From: CAVQEK01 sp964596645
Lineage (GTDB): Bacteria; Bacteroidota; Bacteroidia; Cytophagales; Cyclobacteriaceae
Length of the DNA: 64,000 nucleotides
Assembly (NCBI GenBank): GCA_964596645.1
Contig: CAZQVB010000009.1
Location: 71,756-135,755, forward strand
Direction of reading: 5' to 3'
The stretch's first letter is position 1; each line of letters starts with the position of its first letter. Of this stretch, positions 44,129 through 53,605 are shown in pieces. The notes under the pieces are model-generated. The model ran no database searches. It was given only the letters and a program-made list of their open reading frames with translations, and had not been told where the DNA came from. The translations under genes were made by a program, and so were the position numbers.

Positions 44129-45892
44129 CTACTTTATTGCCTCTTGAAAATATACGCTGCTTAAGTCCCTGTATTGCATGGGGTTATTCGGAAAATTCTT
44201 TACGTAAGACTGTATTAGCCTATAGCCTTCATCATACCAAAGCACGATGATAGGCGCATCACGCATCAGCAAATTTTCGGCCTGCTTAAAGATGTCGTTT
44301 GCCTCCTCAATCGATCGGGCCGACAATGCCTTTTTATACAGGTTATCAAAATCATGATTGATATAACGAGCTACATTCGGATAAGATATCTCCCTGAAAG
44401 AAGCAGGCACATCTTTACTATAAAAGAGCCAAAGAAAATTTTCCGGACTGGGAAAATCAGCTACCCAACCTGCCCTCAGCATGCTGTATTCGCCCTTATA
44501 GCTTCGCTCAAGCAACTGCGCGAAGGGTAATACCACCAGTTCTACATCAATGTTCAAATGATCTTTCAGCTGCTTCTGTATTTCTACCGCCACATTACTG
44601 TGCCTCTCCCCTTCGGAGTTGAGCAGGAATTGAAGTTCAGGAAAGCCTGAACCATTGGGAAACCCCGCCCTGGCCAGGAAATATCTGGCCGAATCGATGT
44701 TCAGTTGGTAGCCTCTGATGTTCTGGATGTCGTAATTGTTGAACACAGGTGGGGTAATGCCATGAATGCCGGCGGCAAATCCTTCTCCGTTCAGCACAAA
44801 ATCGAGAATTTTTACCCGGTCGATGGCATAATTGAAGGCTTTGCGCACCAGTACATCTTTGAACACCCCGCTTTGGTTGTTCAGCGAGAGAAACTGAGTC
44901 ATCATTTCTGGCGAACGCTGCAACTGAAACTGACTATATTCCCCGTTGGAGCCCGGCATGGTTTCTTCCAATATCTCGATGATATACTCGGTCGGAAGCC
45001 GGTATATCATATCCAGATTTCCCTTCTTGAACTCAAACAGCTCCGTTTTTTTGTCTTTAATGAACTGGATGCTCACGGCATCCAGGTAGGGAAGCTGATT
45101 GCCCAGCTCGTCCTGTGCGTGGTAGGCGTTGTTTCTTTTCAGCACTATGGAGATGTCTTCATCTACGTCTTTAGCGGCATCCAGTGTAAAGGGCCCTGTA
45201 CCTACAGCATGTATGCGCATATCGATGCCGTAATGCTGCTCTGCTTCTTTAGGATAGATAAAACAGGCGGGCCGGGCGAGATTCACGGTAAACAAGGCAT
45301 TGGGCTCAGTAAGCGTAATACGAATAGTATATTTATCGACTACTTCAATACCCTCAATGTCGAAATTTGGCTCAGTGCCACTATTGGTGGCTTCGTAGTA
45401 CGTGTCGGCCCCCTTTATCAAACCTTGAATGACAGAGAAATTCTGATTGTTCAGGTGTTTGGTGGCAAGGCGCGTGAAACAATATTGGACATCTTCTGCC
45501 ATCATTTCCCTGCCTTTGCCATCGGGAAAGCAGGGATTGTCATGAAATAAAACTCCCCGCTTCAAATGAAAGGTGTACTGGGTGCCCGATTCATCTACCG
45601 AGTAGTCATCGACCAAGCCGTTGACGACATTCAGCGTTTGGTCATTAAACTTGAAAAGACCCTCATAGATTTGAGAAGCCACACGATAGCTGTAGGCGTC
45701 TGTAATGTTGTGGGGAAATAGATTTTTGATATACTCAGATTCATTGATGCGCAACACACCACCGTAGTTGCGATCGCCGGCGGCCTGTCTCAGAGCATTG
45801 TTCTGTTCATTGGCCGACTCTGGCCCCCCGCAAGAAATTACCACTGCCGCACAAAAAAAACAGAGCAGACAACGCAGAAAATTTGTCATCAT
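44129..45892 (-). CDS. Peptide/nickel-type ABC transporter substrate-binding lipoprotein (SBP_bac_5)
   Basis: A 587-aa lipoprotein (signal CFFCAAVVISC, Cys21) with the extracytoplasmic solute-binding family 5 fold. It opens with GGVLRINESEYIKNLFPHNI, then YRVASQIYEGLFKFN, VQYCFTRL, and the C-terminal NNPMQYRDLSSVYF. Such proteins deliver oligopeptides to Dpp/Opp permeases. No permease or ATPase gene is in the neighbourhood, so it is an orphan; the gene is linked instead to the DUF4175 gene. It could serve a distant transporter or have another role. Full-length. Confidence 0.88.
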   Translation of the reverse strand: MMTNFLRCLLCFFCAAVVISCGGPESANEQNNALRQAAGDRNYGGVLRINESEYIKNLFPHNITDAYSYRVASQIYEGLFKFNDQTLNVVNGLVDDYSVDESGTQYTFHLKRGVLFHDNPCFPDGKGREMMAEDVQYCFTRLATKHLNNQNFSVIQGLIKGADTYYEATNSGTEPNFDIEGIEVVDKYTIRITLTEPNALFTVNLARPACFIYPKEAEQHYGIDMRIHAVGTGPFTLDAAKDVDEDISIVLKRNNAYHAQDELGNQLPYLDAVSIQFIKDKKTELFEFKKGNLDMIYRLPTEYIIEILEETMPGSNGEYSQFQLQRSPEMMTQFLSLNNQSGVFKDVLVRKAFNYAIDRVKILDFVLNGEGFAAGIHGITPPVFNNYDIQNIRGYQLNIDSARYFLARAGFPNGSGFPELQFLLNSEGERHSNVAVEIQKQLKDHLNIDVELVVLPFAQLLERSYKGEYSMLRAGWVADFPSPENFLWLFYSKDVPASFREISYPNVARYINHDFDNLYKKALSARSIEEANDIFKQAENLLMRDAPIIVLWYDEGYRLIQSYVKNFPNNPMQYRDLSSVYFQEAIK

Positions 45893-45944
45893 GAAATCGG
45901 AAAATAGTGCCTAAATTGAGCAAATGGTAAATATAATTGTTATT

Positions 45945-46703
45945 TCACTCAATTTCTAATCGCACGGGGCAGTGGTCGGAATGCAGCACATCGGCGAGTA
46001 TGGCGGTAGAGCGCAATCGCGATTTCATAGGCGTTGAGGCCAAAAGATAATCAATGCGCCAGCCCAGATTTCTTTCGCGGGCGCCTGCTCTATAGCTCCA
46101 CCAGGTGTAGCGATGTGGGGAAGGATCGAAGTGGCGATAGGTATCTATAAAACCGGAGGTTATAAATTCGGTAAGCCATACACGCTCCTCTGGCAGAAAG
46201 CCCGAAGAGTTTTTGTTGGAGACGGGATTGTGAATGTCTATCGGTTGATGGCAGATGTTATAGTCTCCACATATGATCAGGTTGGGCTGCTCCAGCTTGA
46301 GTTTTTCAACGTATTGTTGAAAATATTGAAGCCACACCATCTTAAAATCTTGCCTGACGTCGCCTGTAGTGCCTGAGGGTATGTATACGTTGATGAGTGA
46401 AAAATCTTCAAAATCATGTCGCATCACCCGCCCTTCTTCATCGCAATGACCCATACCGACCTGGGTTTGCAGAGGCTTCTTTTTAGTAAACGTGGCCAGA
46501 CCGCTGTATCCTTTTTTCAGGGCAGCGTGCCAGTATACATCATATCCCAACGCTTCGTACTCTTCCAAATCTACCTGCTCCCTATTGGCCTTTACTTCCT
46601 GCAGGCACACTATATCAGCATTTTCCTGCTTCATCCATTGCAGCAGCCCTTTTTTGCTTGCCGCTCTTATGCCATTCACATTGTAGCTTATTATCTTCAA
46701 CAT
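45945..46703 (-). CDS. xth: Exodeoxyribonuclease III / AP endonuclease
   Basis: A 252-aa DNA-repair enzyme that cuts at abasic sites and trims 3' ends. Metal and catalytic residues are visible: Asn9 in SYNVNGIRA, Glu36 in CLQEVKA, Asp/Asn in ICGDYNICHQPIDIHNP, WRIDYLLAS, and the terminal HSDHCPVRLEIE. The ATG at 46703 (MLKIISYNVNG) is used in place of a 28-residue upstream extension that overlaps the next gene and is not protein-like. It follows a 120-aa conserved-type gene by 1 bp. Confidence 0.95.
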   Translation of the reverse strand: MLKIISYNVNGIRAASKKGLLQWMKQENADIVCLQEVKANREQVDLEEYEALGYDVYWHAALKKGYSGLATFTKKKPLQTQVGMGHCDEEGRVMRHDFEDFSLINVYIPSGTTGDVRQDFKMVWLQYFQQYVEKLKLEQPNLIICGDYNICHQPIDIHNPVSNKNSSGFLPEERVWLTEFITSGFIDTYRHFDPSPHRYTWWSYRAGARERNLGWRIDYLLASTPMKSRLRSTAILADVLHSDHCPVRLEIE

Positions 46704-46704
46704 G

Positions 46705-47067
46705 TTACTGATCATTGATAGATACTTCAGTGTCAAAATACTCCAACACGTGCATTTTAAGCAGCTTTTCCTGCTCCAGCAGATCAAAGTGTGGTAGCTT
46801 TTTCACCAGTTTCCAATGGGGCCATCCGTGCTCATCAATGCCCTCTAATACGTAGAAGCCCGACAGGCTAAGCACTTTACATACGGCTATATGCATCAAA
46901 TCCTGCTTTTGTTCTTTGGTAAATTGCCGTCGGCCCATGCCCAGCTCCTGCACTCCAATGAGAAAGAGCACACTCTTTAGGTCGGCTGGCTTTTTGCCAA
47001 ACATCGCTGCCAGCTTGTCCATGAGGCGATCCCAGTCGCGCTCCAGCTCTAAATCCTTTTTTAACAT
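46705..47067 (-). CDS. Conserved-type hypothetical protein, co-transcribed with xth
   Basis: A 120-aa soluble, mostly helical protein: RDWDRLMDKLAAMFGKKPAD, LIGVQELGMGRRQFTKEQKQ, DEHGWPHWKLVKKLP. No signal peptide or membrane segment. I recall similar small proteins in other Bacteroidota, with no assigned function. Its stop is 1 bp from the exonuclease III start, so the pair is an operon. It is divergent from comF, 59 bp apart, so both promoters must lie in that space. Confidence 0.75.
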   Translation of the reverse strand: MLKKDLELERDWDRLMDKLAAMFGKKPADLKSVLFLIGVQELGMGRRQFTKEQKQDLMHIAVCKVLSLSGFYVLEGIDEHGWPHWKLVKKLPHFDLLEQEKLLKMHVLEYFDTEVSINDQ

Positions 47068-47126
47068 GTCGCTCTCTTTTGCCAGATCAAGTATAAAACG
47101 TAAATTCTGATAATTCTAAAATCTTA

Positions 47127-47834
47127 ATGTTCTTTCCGAACGAAGCCCCTTCATATATGCTACGTGATTTGGTCAATTTGTTCTTTCCGGATGTATGCAG
47201 GGTTTGCCGGGGAGGGCTCGTGAGAAATGAGGCCATAATCTGTACCCTTTGCCGGGAAGCGCTGCCCATTGTTCCATACGCACACGGTGCAAGCGATTTG
47301 CATCGACGGCTGTTAGGCAGGGTCAATTACGGCTTTGCTTATTCGTACCTCTACTTTCAAAAGCACGGCATCACACAGCAGGTTTTGCACAATATTAAAT
47401 ACAGAAACTGCCCCGAATTGGGCGTATTGATTGGTCAGTGGTACGGGGGCAAAATCAAGGCTTTGGCGTATGAGCAGGGCGTGTCACTCATATTGCCGGT
47501 GCCTCTGCACATACGCAAGCAGAAGGTACGGGGTTACAATCAAAGTGCGGCATTTGCCCGCGGCATATCAAAAACCACCGGTATAGCCAGTGTAGAAAAT
47601 ATATTGAAACGTACCATCTATGGTGAGAGCCAAACGCAAAAATCTCGTATGGAGCGCTGGCAAAATGTGGAAAGAGCATTTCAAGTGGCAGACGCTTCCA
47701 GAATAAAAGACCAGCACATTTTACTGGTGGATGACGTAATCACTACCGGAGCCACCATAGAGGCCTGTGTGCTCTTGCTCCAAAGTGCAGGCGCTCGTCA
47801 AATCAGCATTGGTTCAATAGCGGTTGCCCTATAG
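47127..47834 (+). CDS. comF: ComF-family phosphoribosyltransferase-like protein
   Basis: A 235-aa cytoplasmic protein. The N-terminal zinc ribbon has CRVCRGG and CTLCREALP. ILPVPLHIRKQKVRGYNQS near 120 and the PRPP-binding loop ILLVDDVITTGAT (about 197-209) define the ComF/GntX group. Homologues are needed for DNA uptake in naturally transformable bacteria, linking ssDNA import to helicase action; function outside competence is unclear. ATG at 47127 is taken; family members often begin at the next Met (47157, MLRDLVNLFFP), so the true start may be there. Confidence 0.9.
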   Translation: MFFPNEAPSYMLRDLVNLFFPDVCRVCRGGLVRNEAIICTLCREALPIVPYAHGASDLHRRLLGRVNYGFAYSYLYFQKHGITQQVLHNIKYRNCPELGVLIGQWYGGKIKALAYEQGVSLILPVPLHIRKQKVRGYNQSAAFARGISKTTGIASVENILKRTIYGESQTQKSRMERWQNVERAFQVADASRIKDQHILLVDDVITTGATIEACVLLLQSAGARQISIGSIAVAL

Positions 47835-47972
47835 GTTAATCAAAATTGCTTTCAGCCGGGATAGTTCCTGTTGTATTCTTTCTTTTGCATCCTTTGTTCT
47901 CCGCATACACCTAATACGATATTCAGCGCTTGAATCAGGAAATTATTTGGTGCTCGCATGGCCGCCGAATTC

Positions 47973-48011
47973 AAAAAAAAAGAGCTGCTTCCTGGCAGGA
48001 AACAGCTCTTT
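47973..48011 (-). terminator. Rho-independent terminator of gldJ
   Basis: The 9-bp outer stem AAAGAGCTG (47979-47987) / CAGCTCTTT (48003-48011) continues as inner pairs TTCC/GGAA. On the minus strand it is followed by a run of T residues (plus-strand A-run 47973-47980). It lies 21 bp past the gldJ stop. Confidence 0.85.
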
Positions 48012-48031
48012 GCTGATGCGTTTACAAATTG

Positions 48032-49270
48032 TTAATAATTCGATCCTGCTCTGATCATGGCACAACGGAAGCCAACCATGGCAGTTGCCGAATCCTGATC
48101 CATGTAGCGGCGGGTACCTGGCGACAGCCAGTATGCCACATCGGCCCACGATCCGCCTTTGAATACACGCGACCTGTCGGAGATCAGCGAGTTGCTGTTG
48201 CGATAGTCGTAGTCGTCGGCGGGGTCATCAATGTTAGGGTTGGTAAGCGTGCGGCCGCGAAGGTCATCGGTGTTTCTGCGCACAGGGTTCAGGTCATGCA
48301 TATCTTGAAAAGACAGCGGACGGTATACATCGAAGACCCACTCGTTTACATTGCCGGCCATGTTATACAAGCCAAAGTCGTTTGGCGGGTTGTCATACAC
48401 ATAGGCGGTGATCATGGCGCCGTCGTTCAGCTTACCGGCTATACCGGCATAGTCGCCTCTGCCACGCTTGAAGTTGGCCATATAATTACCCATTTTCTTT
48501 CCGTAAGGATTGCGCAGCGAGTGGCCATCCCATGGGTACAATCTTTTGTGCGTCTGATTTTCATCCAGCCACTGTGTGCCTACCAGCGCTTGTGCGGCAT
48601 ATTCCCACTCTGCTTCTGATGGCAACCGGTAGTCGGGCAGTACTACTCCCGACTCCAGCGGTATGCGACCACCTGTAGATTCTGCAGGAATTTCTTCCAA
48701 ACCGGCGTCTTCCGCAAGTTTCAGGTTCACCACGGCAGTTCTCCAGGCGCAGTAGTCAACAGCTTGTCGCCAGCTTACCCCTACCACAGGAAAGTAGCGG
48801 AAGCCAGGATAGCGCAGGTAGTGGTCAACATAGGCGTCGTTGTATGCCAGGTCGCGTGCCCATACGGTGGTATCGGGCAGGGCGCTTTCATAAAATTCGC
48901 GCGAAGAGTCGAGCTTCACATAGTAGAGATATTCCAGCCAGTGAATATTCGCCACCTCGGTTTCGTCCATATAAAAAGACGCCACAGTGACAGTACGCTC
49001 AATGTTGTCGCGTGTGTTGTAAATATCTTCTTCGTAAGAGCCCAACACGGTACGCCCTCCTTCTATAAATACAAGGTTTGGTCCTTCGGGTTGGCCTCGA
49101 AAATCATTGACTTGAAAGCCTTCATCGGCATTGTATTCCAGGCCGGTGGCGGTACTCAATTGGCCCGGATTTTCTGCTGTCGGATTGCTGCCCGACTTAC
49201 AGGAAAAGAGGAATGCGCCGAGGGCAGCAATGAGCAAAAAGCCCGGAACGCGATTGGTGAAATTTTTCAT
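48032..49270 (-). CDS. gldJ: Gliding motility / T9SS lipoprotein GldJ
   Basis: A 412-aa lipoprotein (signal to LGAFLFSC, Cys24) with a formylglycine-generating-enzyme (SUMF1) fold. Segments matching GldJ rather than GldK are ASFYMDETEVANIHWLEYLY, PDTTVWARDLAYNDAYVDHY, YPGFRYFPVVGVSWRQAVDY, NPYGKKMGNYMANFKRGRGD and YNMAGNVNEWVFDVYRPLSF. GldJ stabilises other Gld proteins and is required for gliding and type IX secretion in Flavobacterium. Start at ATG 49270, where the signal peptide begins. It stands alone, away from other gld genes, with a strong terminator. It fits the T9SS-tailed protein at 24.5 kb. Confidence 0.87.
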   Translation of the reverse strand: MKNFTNRVPGFLLIAALGAFLFSCKSGSNPTAENPGQLSTATGLEYNADEGFQVNDFRGQPEGPNLVFIEGGRTVLGSYEEDIYNTRDNIERTVTVASFYMDETEVANIHWLEYLYYVKLDSSREFYESALPDTTVWARDLAYNDAYVDHYLRYPGFRYFPVVGVSWRQAVDYCAWRTAVVNLKLAEDAGLEEIPAESTGGRIPLESGVVLPDYRLPSEAEWEYAAQALVGTQWLDENQTHKRLYPWDGHSLRNPYGKKMGNYMANFKRGRGDYAGIAGKLNDGAMITAYVYDNPPNDFGLYNMAGNVNEWVFDVYRPLSFQDMHDLNPVRRNTDDLRGRTLTNPNIDDPADDYDYRNSNSLISDRSRVFKGGSWADVAYWLSPGTRRYMDQDSATAMVGFRCAMIRAGSNY

Positions 49271-49482
49271 AACCTGTTTCATTAACATTTAACGACTGCT
49301 CTGATTTACGCTTTAAAAAGAACTAAGAAACGCTTTAACACGACACACAAATTCATTTAGAATGGGCAAGTACTCCATAAAACACAACACTATAAAGGAA
49401 ATGTACTATGAAATATTACATTCGTTACGTTTGCCCGTATCCATCACCATTGAAGTATAATTAGAATTCTCAGCCCCTCTCT

Positions 49483-52400
49483 TTATTGTATCATTACAGC
49501 ATTTATTTCCAATATACTGTTGAAAACGCTAATGGCTTTTTCTATGCTCTGTGTTTCTTCTACGATAAGAAGTACACGGTTTTTAATCTCTTTTATTCTA
49601 CAGCTGCGCGGATGCTGCTGTACAAAGCGTAATACCTTGCCGAAGATATCGGAGTTGTAGAAGTCGGCGTTATCGGAAGTCATGAAGTAGCCTTTGAGCC
49701 CGCCGTTTTTCAACATTACCTTTTCAAAGCCCAGCCGCTCGGCCAGCCACCGAAAGCGCACCAGTTTGATGAGGTCTTCTACCGGCTCGGGTAGCGGGCC
49801 AAACCGGTCGCGCAATGAATCGACAAACTGCTGCAGCTTTGCCTCGTTGGGTATATTGTCCAGTTCATTGTAGAGTTGTAGTCGCTCAGATATGCTCGAT
49901 ACATACTCTTCCGGAATCAGCACCTCGAGGTCTGTCTCTATATTGCAGTCGCTTACCAGCAAGTCGGTATCCACTGTTTTTTCGTGCTGAAAGAGTTCTT
50001 TAAACTCCGTCTCCTTCAGCTCATGAATGGCCTCGTCCAATATTTTATGATAGGTCTCAAAGCCCAGATCATTGATGAAACCGCTCTGCTCTGCACCAAG
50101 CATGTTGCCGGCACCCCGAATGTCCAGATCGCGCATGGCTACTTTGAATCCATCGCCCAAATGTGAAAACTCTTCCAGTGTTTTTAGCCTCTTCTGTGCT
50201 TCGGGGGTGAGGCCCAGGGCTGGTGGCGCCAGCAGATAGCAAAAGGCTTTTTTGTTGGATCGCCCCACCCGGCCCCGCATCTGGTGCAGGTCCGACAGGC
50301 CAAACATATGGGCCTGATTGATGATGATGGTATTGGCGTTGGGGATGTCCAGACCAGACTCTATGATATTGGTTGATATGAGCACGTCGTATTCGCCTTC
50401 TATAAACTTCATCATTACCTTTTCCAGCTTGGCACCCTCCATCTGACCATGGGCCACGCCAATGCGCGCGTCGGGCACCAGCCTTAGAATGATGCTTCCT
50501 ATTTGCTCGATGTCTTTCACCCGGTTGTGCACAAAAAATACCTGCCCGCCCCGGCGCAGCTCAAAACTGATGGCATCTCTGATCACACTTTCTTCAAAGG
50601 TGTGTATTTCTGTAGAAACAGGTTGACGGTTTGGCGGGGGTGTGGCGATCACGCTCAGGTCGCGCGCGCCCATGAGCGAAAAGTGCAAGGTGCGCGGTAT
50701 GGGCGTAGCCGTGAGCGTAAGTACGTCTACATCTACCCGCATCTTCTTTAGTTTTTCTTTGATGGATACGCCAAACTTTTGTTCCTCATCTACCACCAGC
50801 AGACCCAGATCTTTAAACTTCACATCTTTATTCACGATGCGGTGTGTACCGATCAGTATGTCGAGTTTTCCTTCAGAAATTTTTTGCAGTATTTCCTTGC
50901 TGGTGCTGGCCGGGCGAAAGCGACTCATATAGTCGATGCTTACCGGCAGACCCTTCAGCCGATCTCTGAATGTATTGTGGTGCTGAATAGCCAGAATGGT
51001 GGTAGGTACCAGCACAGCCACCTGCTTACCATCCGCTACCGCTTTGAATGCAGCCCGTATGGCCACCTCCGTTTTGCCGAAGCCCACATCGCCGCAAATG
51101 AGCCGGTCCATCGGATGCGGTGCTTCCATATCTTCCTTCACATCGGCTGTGGCTTTGGCCTGATCGGGCGTATCTTCAAAAAGAAATGACGACTCCAGCT
51201 CAGCCTGCAGATAGCCATCGGCAGTAAAGGCAAATCCCGGTGCGGCTTTTCTTTTTGCATACAGGCCTATGAGCTCTTTGGCTATATCTTTTACCTTGCC
51301 CCGTACGCGCTTCTTCTTATTTTCCCATTCCTGGCTGCCCAGCTTGCTGATGTTGGGCGGCTCACCCTCCTTGCCGGAGTATTTAGATATTTTGTGCAGG
51401 GAGTATACACTCACGTACAACAGATCATTGTCGCGGTATACAATGCGTAGCGCTTCCTGCGCCTGGCCGTTCACATCTATTTTGTCGAGGCCGGCAAAGC
51501 GGCCAATGCCGTAGTCGATGTGCGTGACATAGTCGCCAGGTTTCAGGCTGTTGAGTTCTTTGGTAGTGAGCGCCCTGGATTTGGCGTATCTCTCCTTGGT
51601 TTTGTATCGATGAAAACGCTCGAAAAGCTGATGGTCGGTATAACAAGCTATTTTGAGGTCGTGGTCAAGAAAGCCGTTGCGCAGAGATATGTTTAATTCC
51701 TCGAGCTGGAGCGTGGCATCTATCTCTTCAAAGATAGACCGCAGCCGTTCCAACTGTTTGTATACATCCGAAACCAAAATATTCTTGATGCCATGGGCCT
51801 GGTTTTCATCCATATGGCTGGCCATCAGTTCGAAGTTTTTTCCAAATGAGGGCTGAGCCTCTGACCGGAAAGCGATTTCGTCGGCAGTGTGTGCGCTGAA
51901 CCTGTGGCCAAACTCTACCACAGGAAAGCTTGCCAAATCGTCTTGAAACTCTTCTTTGGTAGAAAAAAGATCACCGGGCGACATGAGCACAGTTGTATTG
52001 AAAGTGTCCTTCAGTATGCTTTCAAATTTTTCGGTGGCCAGCGCGAAGTATTGCGCTATGGTGTCTTCAGTGAGTGCGATGTCTTTTATCCAAACTTTGG
52101 TATTGATCGGCAGGTAATGAAAGAAAGATTGTCTTTGCTCATCGTAAAGGCGGGTCTGCACATTGGGAATAATGTTCAACTCTTTCACCGCTTCTTTGGA
52201 TAGCTGACTTTCCGGATCAAAGGTGCGAATGCTTTCCACCTCATCGCCAAAAAGCTCGATGCGGTAGGGCAGGTCGTGAGCGTAGGAGAACACATCAATA
52301 ATACCCCCGCGGATGGAAAACTGCCCGGCTTCATATACAAAATCGGTGCGCTCAAAATCAAAAGCCACCAACATCTCCAGCAAAATGTCCAGATCTATCT

Positions 52401-52854
52401 CCTCGCCGCCTTTTATGGTCAGTGTGTTTTTCAGCAGCGTTCTTTTATTGATCACCTTTTCGGTGAGGGCCTCCGGGTAGCTTACGATCAACTCGCCGGA
52501 GCTGGCTTTGTGATTGATGCGGTTGAGGATTTCTGCCCGCATCAGTATGTTGGCATTTTCAGTTTCTTCGAAGGAATAGGGCCGCTTATATGAAGTGGGG
52601 TAAAAGAGCACTTCTTTGTCGCCGAGTAGGTTTTGCAGGTCGTTGAAAAAATAGGCAGCCTCTTCCTTGTCGTGCAAAATAAACAGATGACTTTGCCTGT
52701 TGGTACGATACACAGCGGCTGCCACTACGGCATCCATACTGCCCGATATACCTTGCAGGCGCCAATGGCCCGGCACGTTGGGCTTTATCTTTTCAGCCAG
52801 AGTGAGCACTGCTGGATGCTGATCATATAATTGAACGAATTCAGATCTTTTCAA
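49483..52854 (-). CDS. mfd: Transcription-repair coupling factor Mfd
   Basis: A 1123-aa DNA translocase that removes stalled RNA polymerase and recruits UvrA. Domains in order: a UvrB-like region (about 30-340), the RNA-polymerase-interacting CarD/RID domain (LKPGDYVTHIDYGIGRFAGL near 475), and the helicase with Walker A GDVGFGKTEVAIRAA (about 585) and DEEQ box VVDEEQKFG (about 690). RecG-like motifs QMRGRVGRSNKKAFCYLL (near 860) and a TRCF C-terminal domain follow. No ATG lies at the 5' end; the first codon appears to be TTG at 52854. It is divergent from the COX3-like gene. Confidence 0.96.
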   Translation of the reverse strand: MKRSEFVQLYDQHPAVLTLAEKIKPNVPGHWRLQGISGSMDAVVAAAVYRTNRQSHLFILHDKEEAAYFFNDLQNLLGDKEVLFYPTSYKRPYSFEETENANILMRAEILNRINHKASSGELIVSYPEALTEKVINKRTLLKNTLTIKGGEEIDLDILLEMLVAFDFERTDFVYEAGQFSIRGGIIDVFSYAHDLPYRIELFGDEVESIRTFDPESQLSKEAVKELNIIPNVQTRLYDEQRQSFFHYLPINTKVWIKDIALTEDTIAQYFALATEKFESILKDTFNTTVLMSPGDLFSTKEEFQDDLASFPVVEFGHRFSAHTADEIAFRSEAQPSFGKNFELMASHMDENQAHGIKNILVSDVYKQLERLRSIFEEIDATLQLEELNISLRNGFLDHDLKIACYTDHQLFERFHRYKTKERYAKSRALTTKELNSLKPGDYVTHIDYGIGRFAGLDKIDVNGQAQEALRIVYRDNDLLYVSVYSLHKISKYSGKEGEPPNISKLGSQEWENKKKRVRGKVKDIAKELIGLYAKRKAAPGFAFTADGYLQAELESSFLFEDTPDQAKATADVKEDMEAPHPMDRLICGDVGFGKTEVAIRAAFKAVADGKQVAVLVPTTILAIQHHNTFRDRLKGLPVSIDYMSRFRPASTSKEILQKISEGKLDILIGTHRIVNKDVKFKDLGLLVVDEEQKFGVSIKEKLKKMRVDVDVLTLTATPIPRTLHFSLMGARDLSVIATPPPNRQPVSTEIHTFEESVIRDAISFELRRGGQVFFVHNRVKDIEQIGSIILRLVPDARIGVAHGQMEGAKLEKVMMKFIEGEYDVLISTNIIESGLDIPNANTIIINQAHMFGLSDLHQMRGRVGRSNKKAFCYLLAPPALGLTPEAQKRLKTLEEFSHLGDGFKVAMRDLDIRGAGNMLGAEQSGFINDLGFETYHKILDEAIHELKETEFKELFQHEKTVDTDLLVSDCNIETDLEVLIPEEYVSSISERLQLYNELDNIPNEAKLQQFVDSLRDRFGPLPEPVEDLIKLVRFRWLAERLGFEKVMLKNGGLKGYFMTSDNADFYNSDIFGKVLRFVQQHPRSCRIKEIKNRVLLIVEETQSIEKAISVFNSILEINAVMIQ

Positions 52855-52963
52855 AATCAGTTGATGCTAAATTGAGGGTTAAAAATAATGGATTGAGTGC
52901 CGGCCTGTGAAGAGAGATACAAACGAAGAACAAATAAATTAATTTGAGGTTTTAAAATCCGAT

Positions 52964-53599
52964 ATGAGTCTGTACGAGAGAAAAATAGCATTGAAACGTC
53001 ATAAGCCGGTGATCGGTAGAATAGAACGATTGCACCCACACAAAATGATCGGCTTATTGCTGATTTCGGCCAGCGCCCTTGGTTTCATTTTTCTCCTCAT
53101 CAATTTTCTACAAAAGTATTTCTTCTCTACCAATTTAGCGCAGGCGGCCGAGTTGCCAAGATTTTTTACCGTGAGCACCATCATTCTGCTGGGCACAGCG
53201 CACTTTTCGGTATTGTTGCCCAAGGCCTACCGCGAAGACAAGATCAAAGAGATGCGGGTAATGCTGAGCTTGATTATGATTGGCGGGTTGCTGTTTTTCA
53301 TATCGCAATCGGTGGCATGGCTGGAGGTATTGAGTATGCCTGTTACCGAAAACCAGCACCGGCTCAACTCGTACTATTACCTCTTTTCAGGGGTTCACCT
53401 GCTCCACGTAATGGCCTCTCTTACATTGCTGGCTGTAATTTTTTACCGGGTGGCGGCAGTGGAAGGCGATCCGGTCAAATCCATCATCATGCTCACTACG
53501 CCATATGAAAAAATAAAACTGGAGATTTTCACCTCATTTTGGCATTACAGCGTCATCTGCTGGACGGTCATCTATCTGCTGCTATTGTTTTTGGTGTAA
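52964..53599 (+). CDS. Heme-copper oxidase subunit III-like membrane protein
   Basis: A 211-aa protein with five predicted membrane helices. The pattern FSGVHLLHVMASLTLLAV and the terminal SFWHYSVICWTVIYLLLLFL correspond to the SGxHxxHV and WHFxDxxW segments of cytochrome c oxidase subunit III. The N-terminus is basic and cytoplasmic. No subunit I, II or IV gene is near, so it would be an orphan subunit or a diverged paralog. Assignment to family is fairly good; role in a working oxidase is not shown. Confidence 0.75.
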   Translation: MSLYERKIALKRHKPVIGRIERLHPHKMIGLLLISASALGFIFLLINFLQKYFFSTNLAQAAELPRFFTVSTIILLGTAHFSVLLPKAYREDKIKEMRVMLSLIMIGGLLFFISQSVAWLEVLSMPVTENQHRLNSYYYLFSGVHLLHVMASLTLLAVIFYRVAAVEGDPVKSIIMLTTPYEKIKLEIFTSFWHYSVICWTVIYLLLLFLV

Positions 53600-53605
53600 G
53601 CCGGG

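Noticed and set aside
44705..45550. 281-codon plus-strand frame opposite the peptide-binding protein
   Set aside because: It is antisense to a full-length solute-binding protein and shows no independent features.
49362..49460. 32-codon plus-strand frame between gldJ and mfd
   Set aside because: The peptide (MGKYSIKHNTIKEMYYEILH and on) has no signal, helix or terminator to support it, unlike the 30-aa gene at 60.4 kb.
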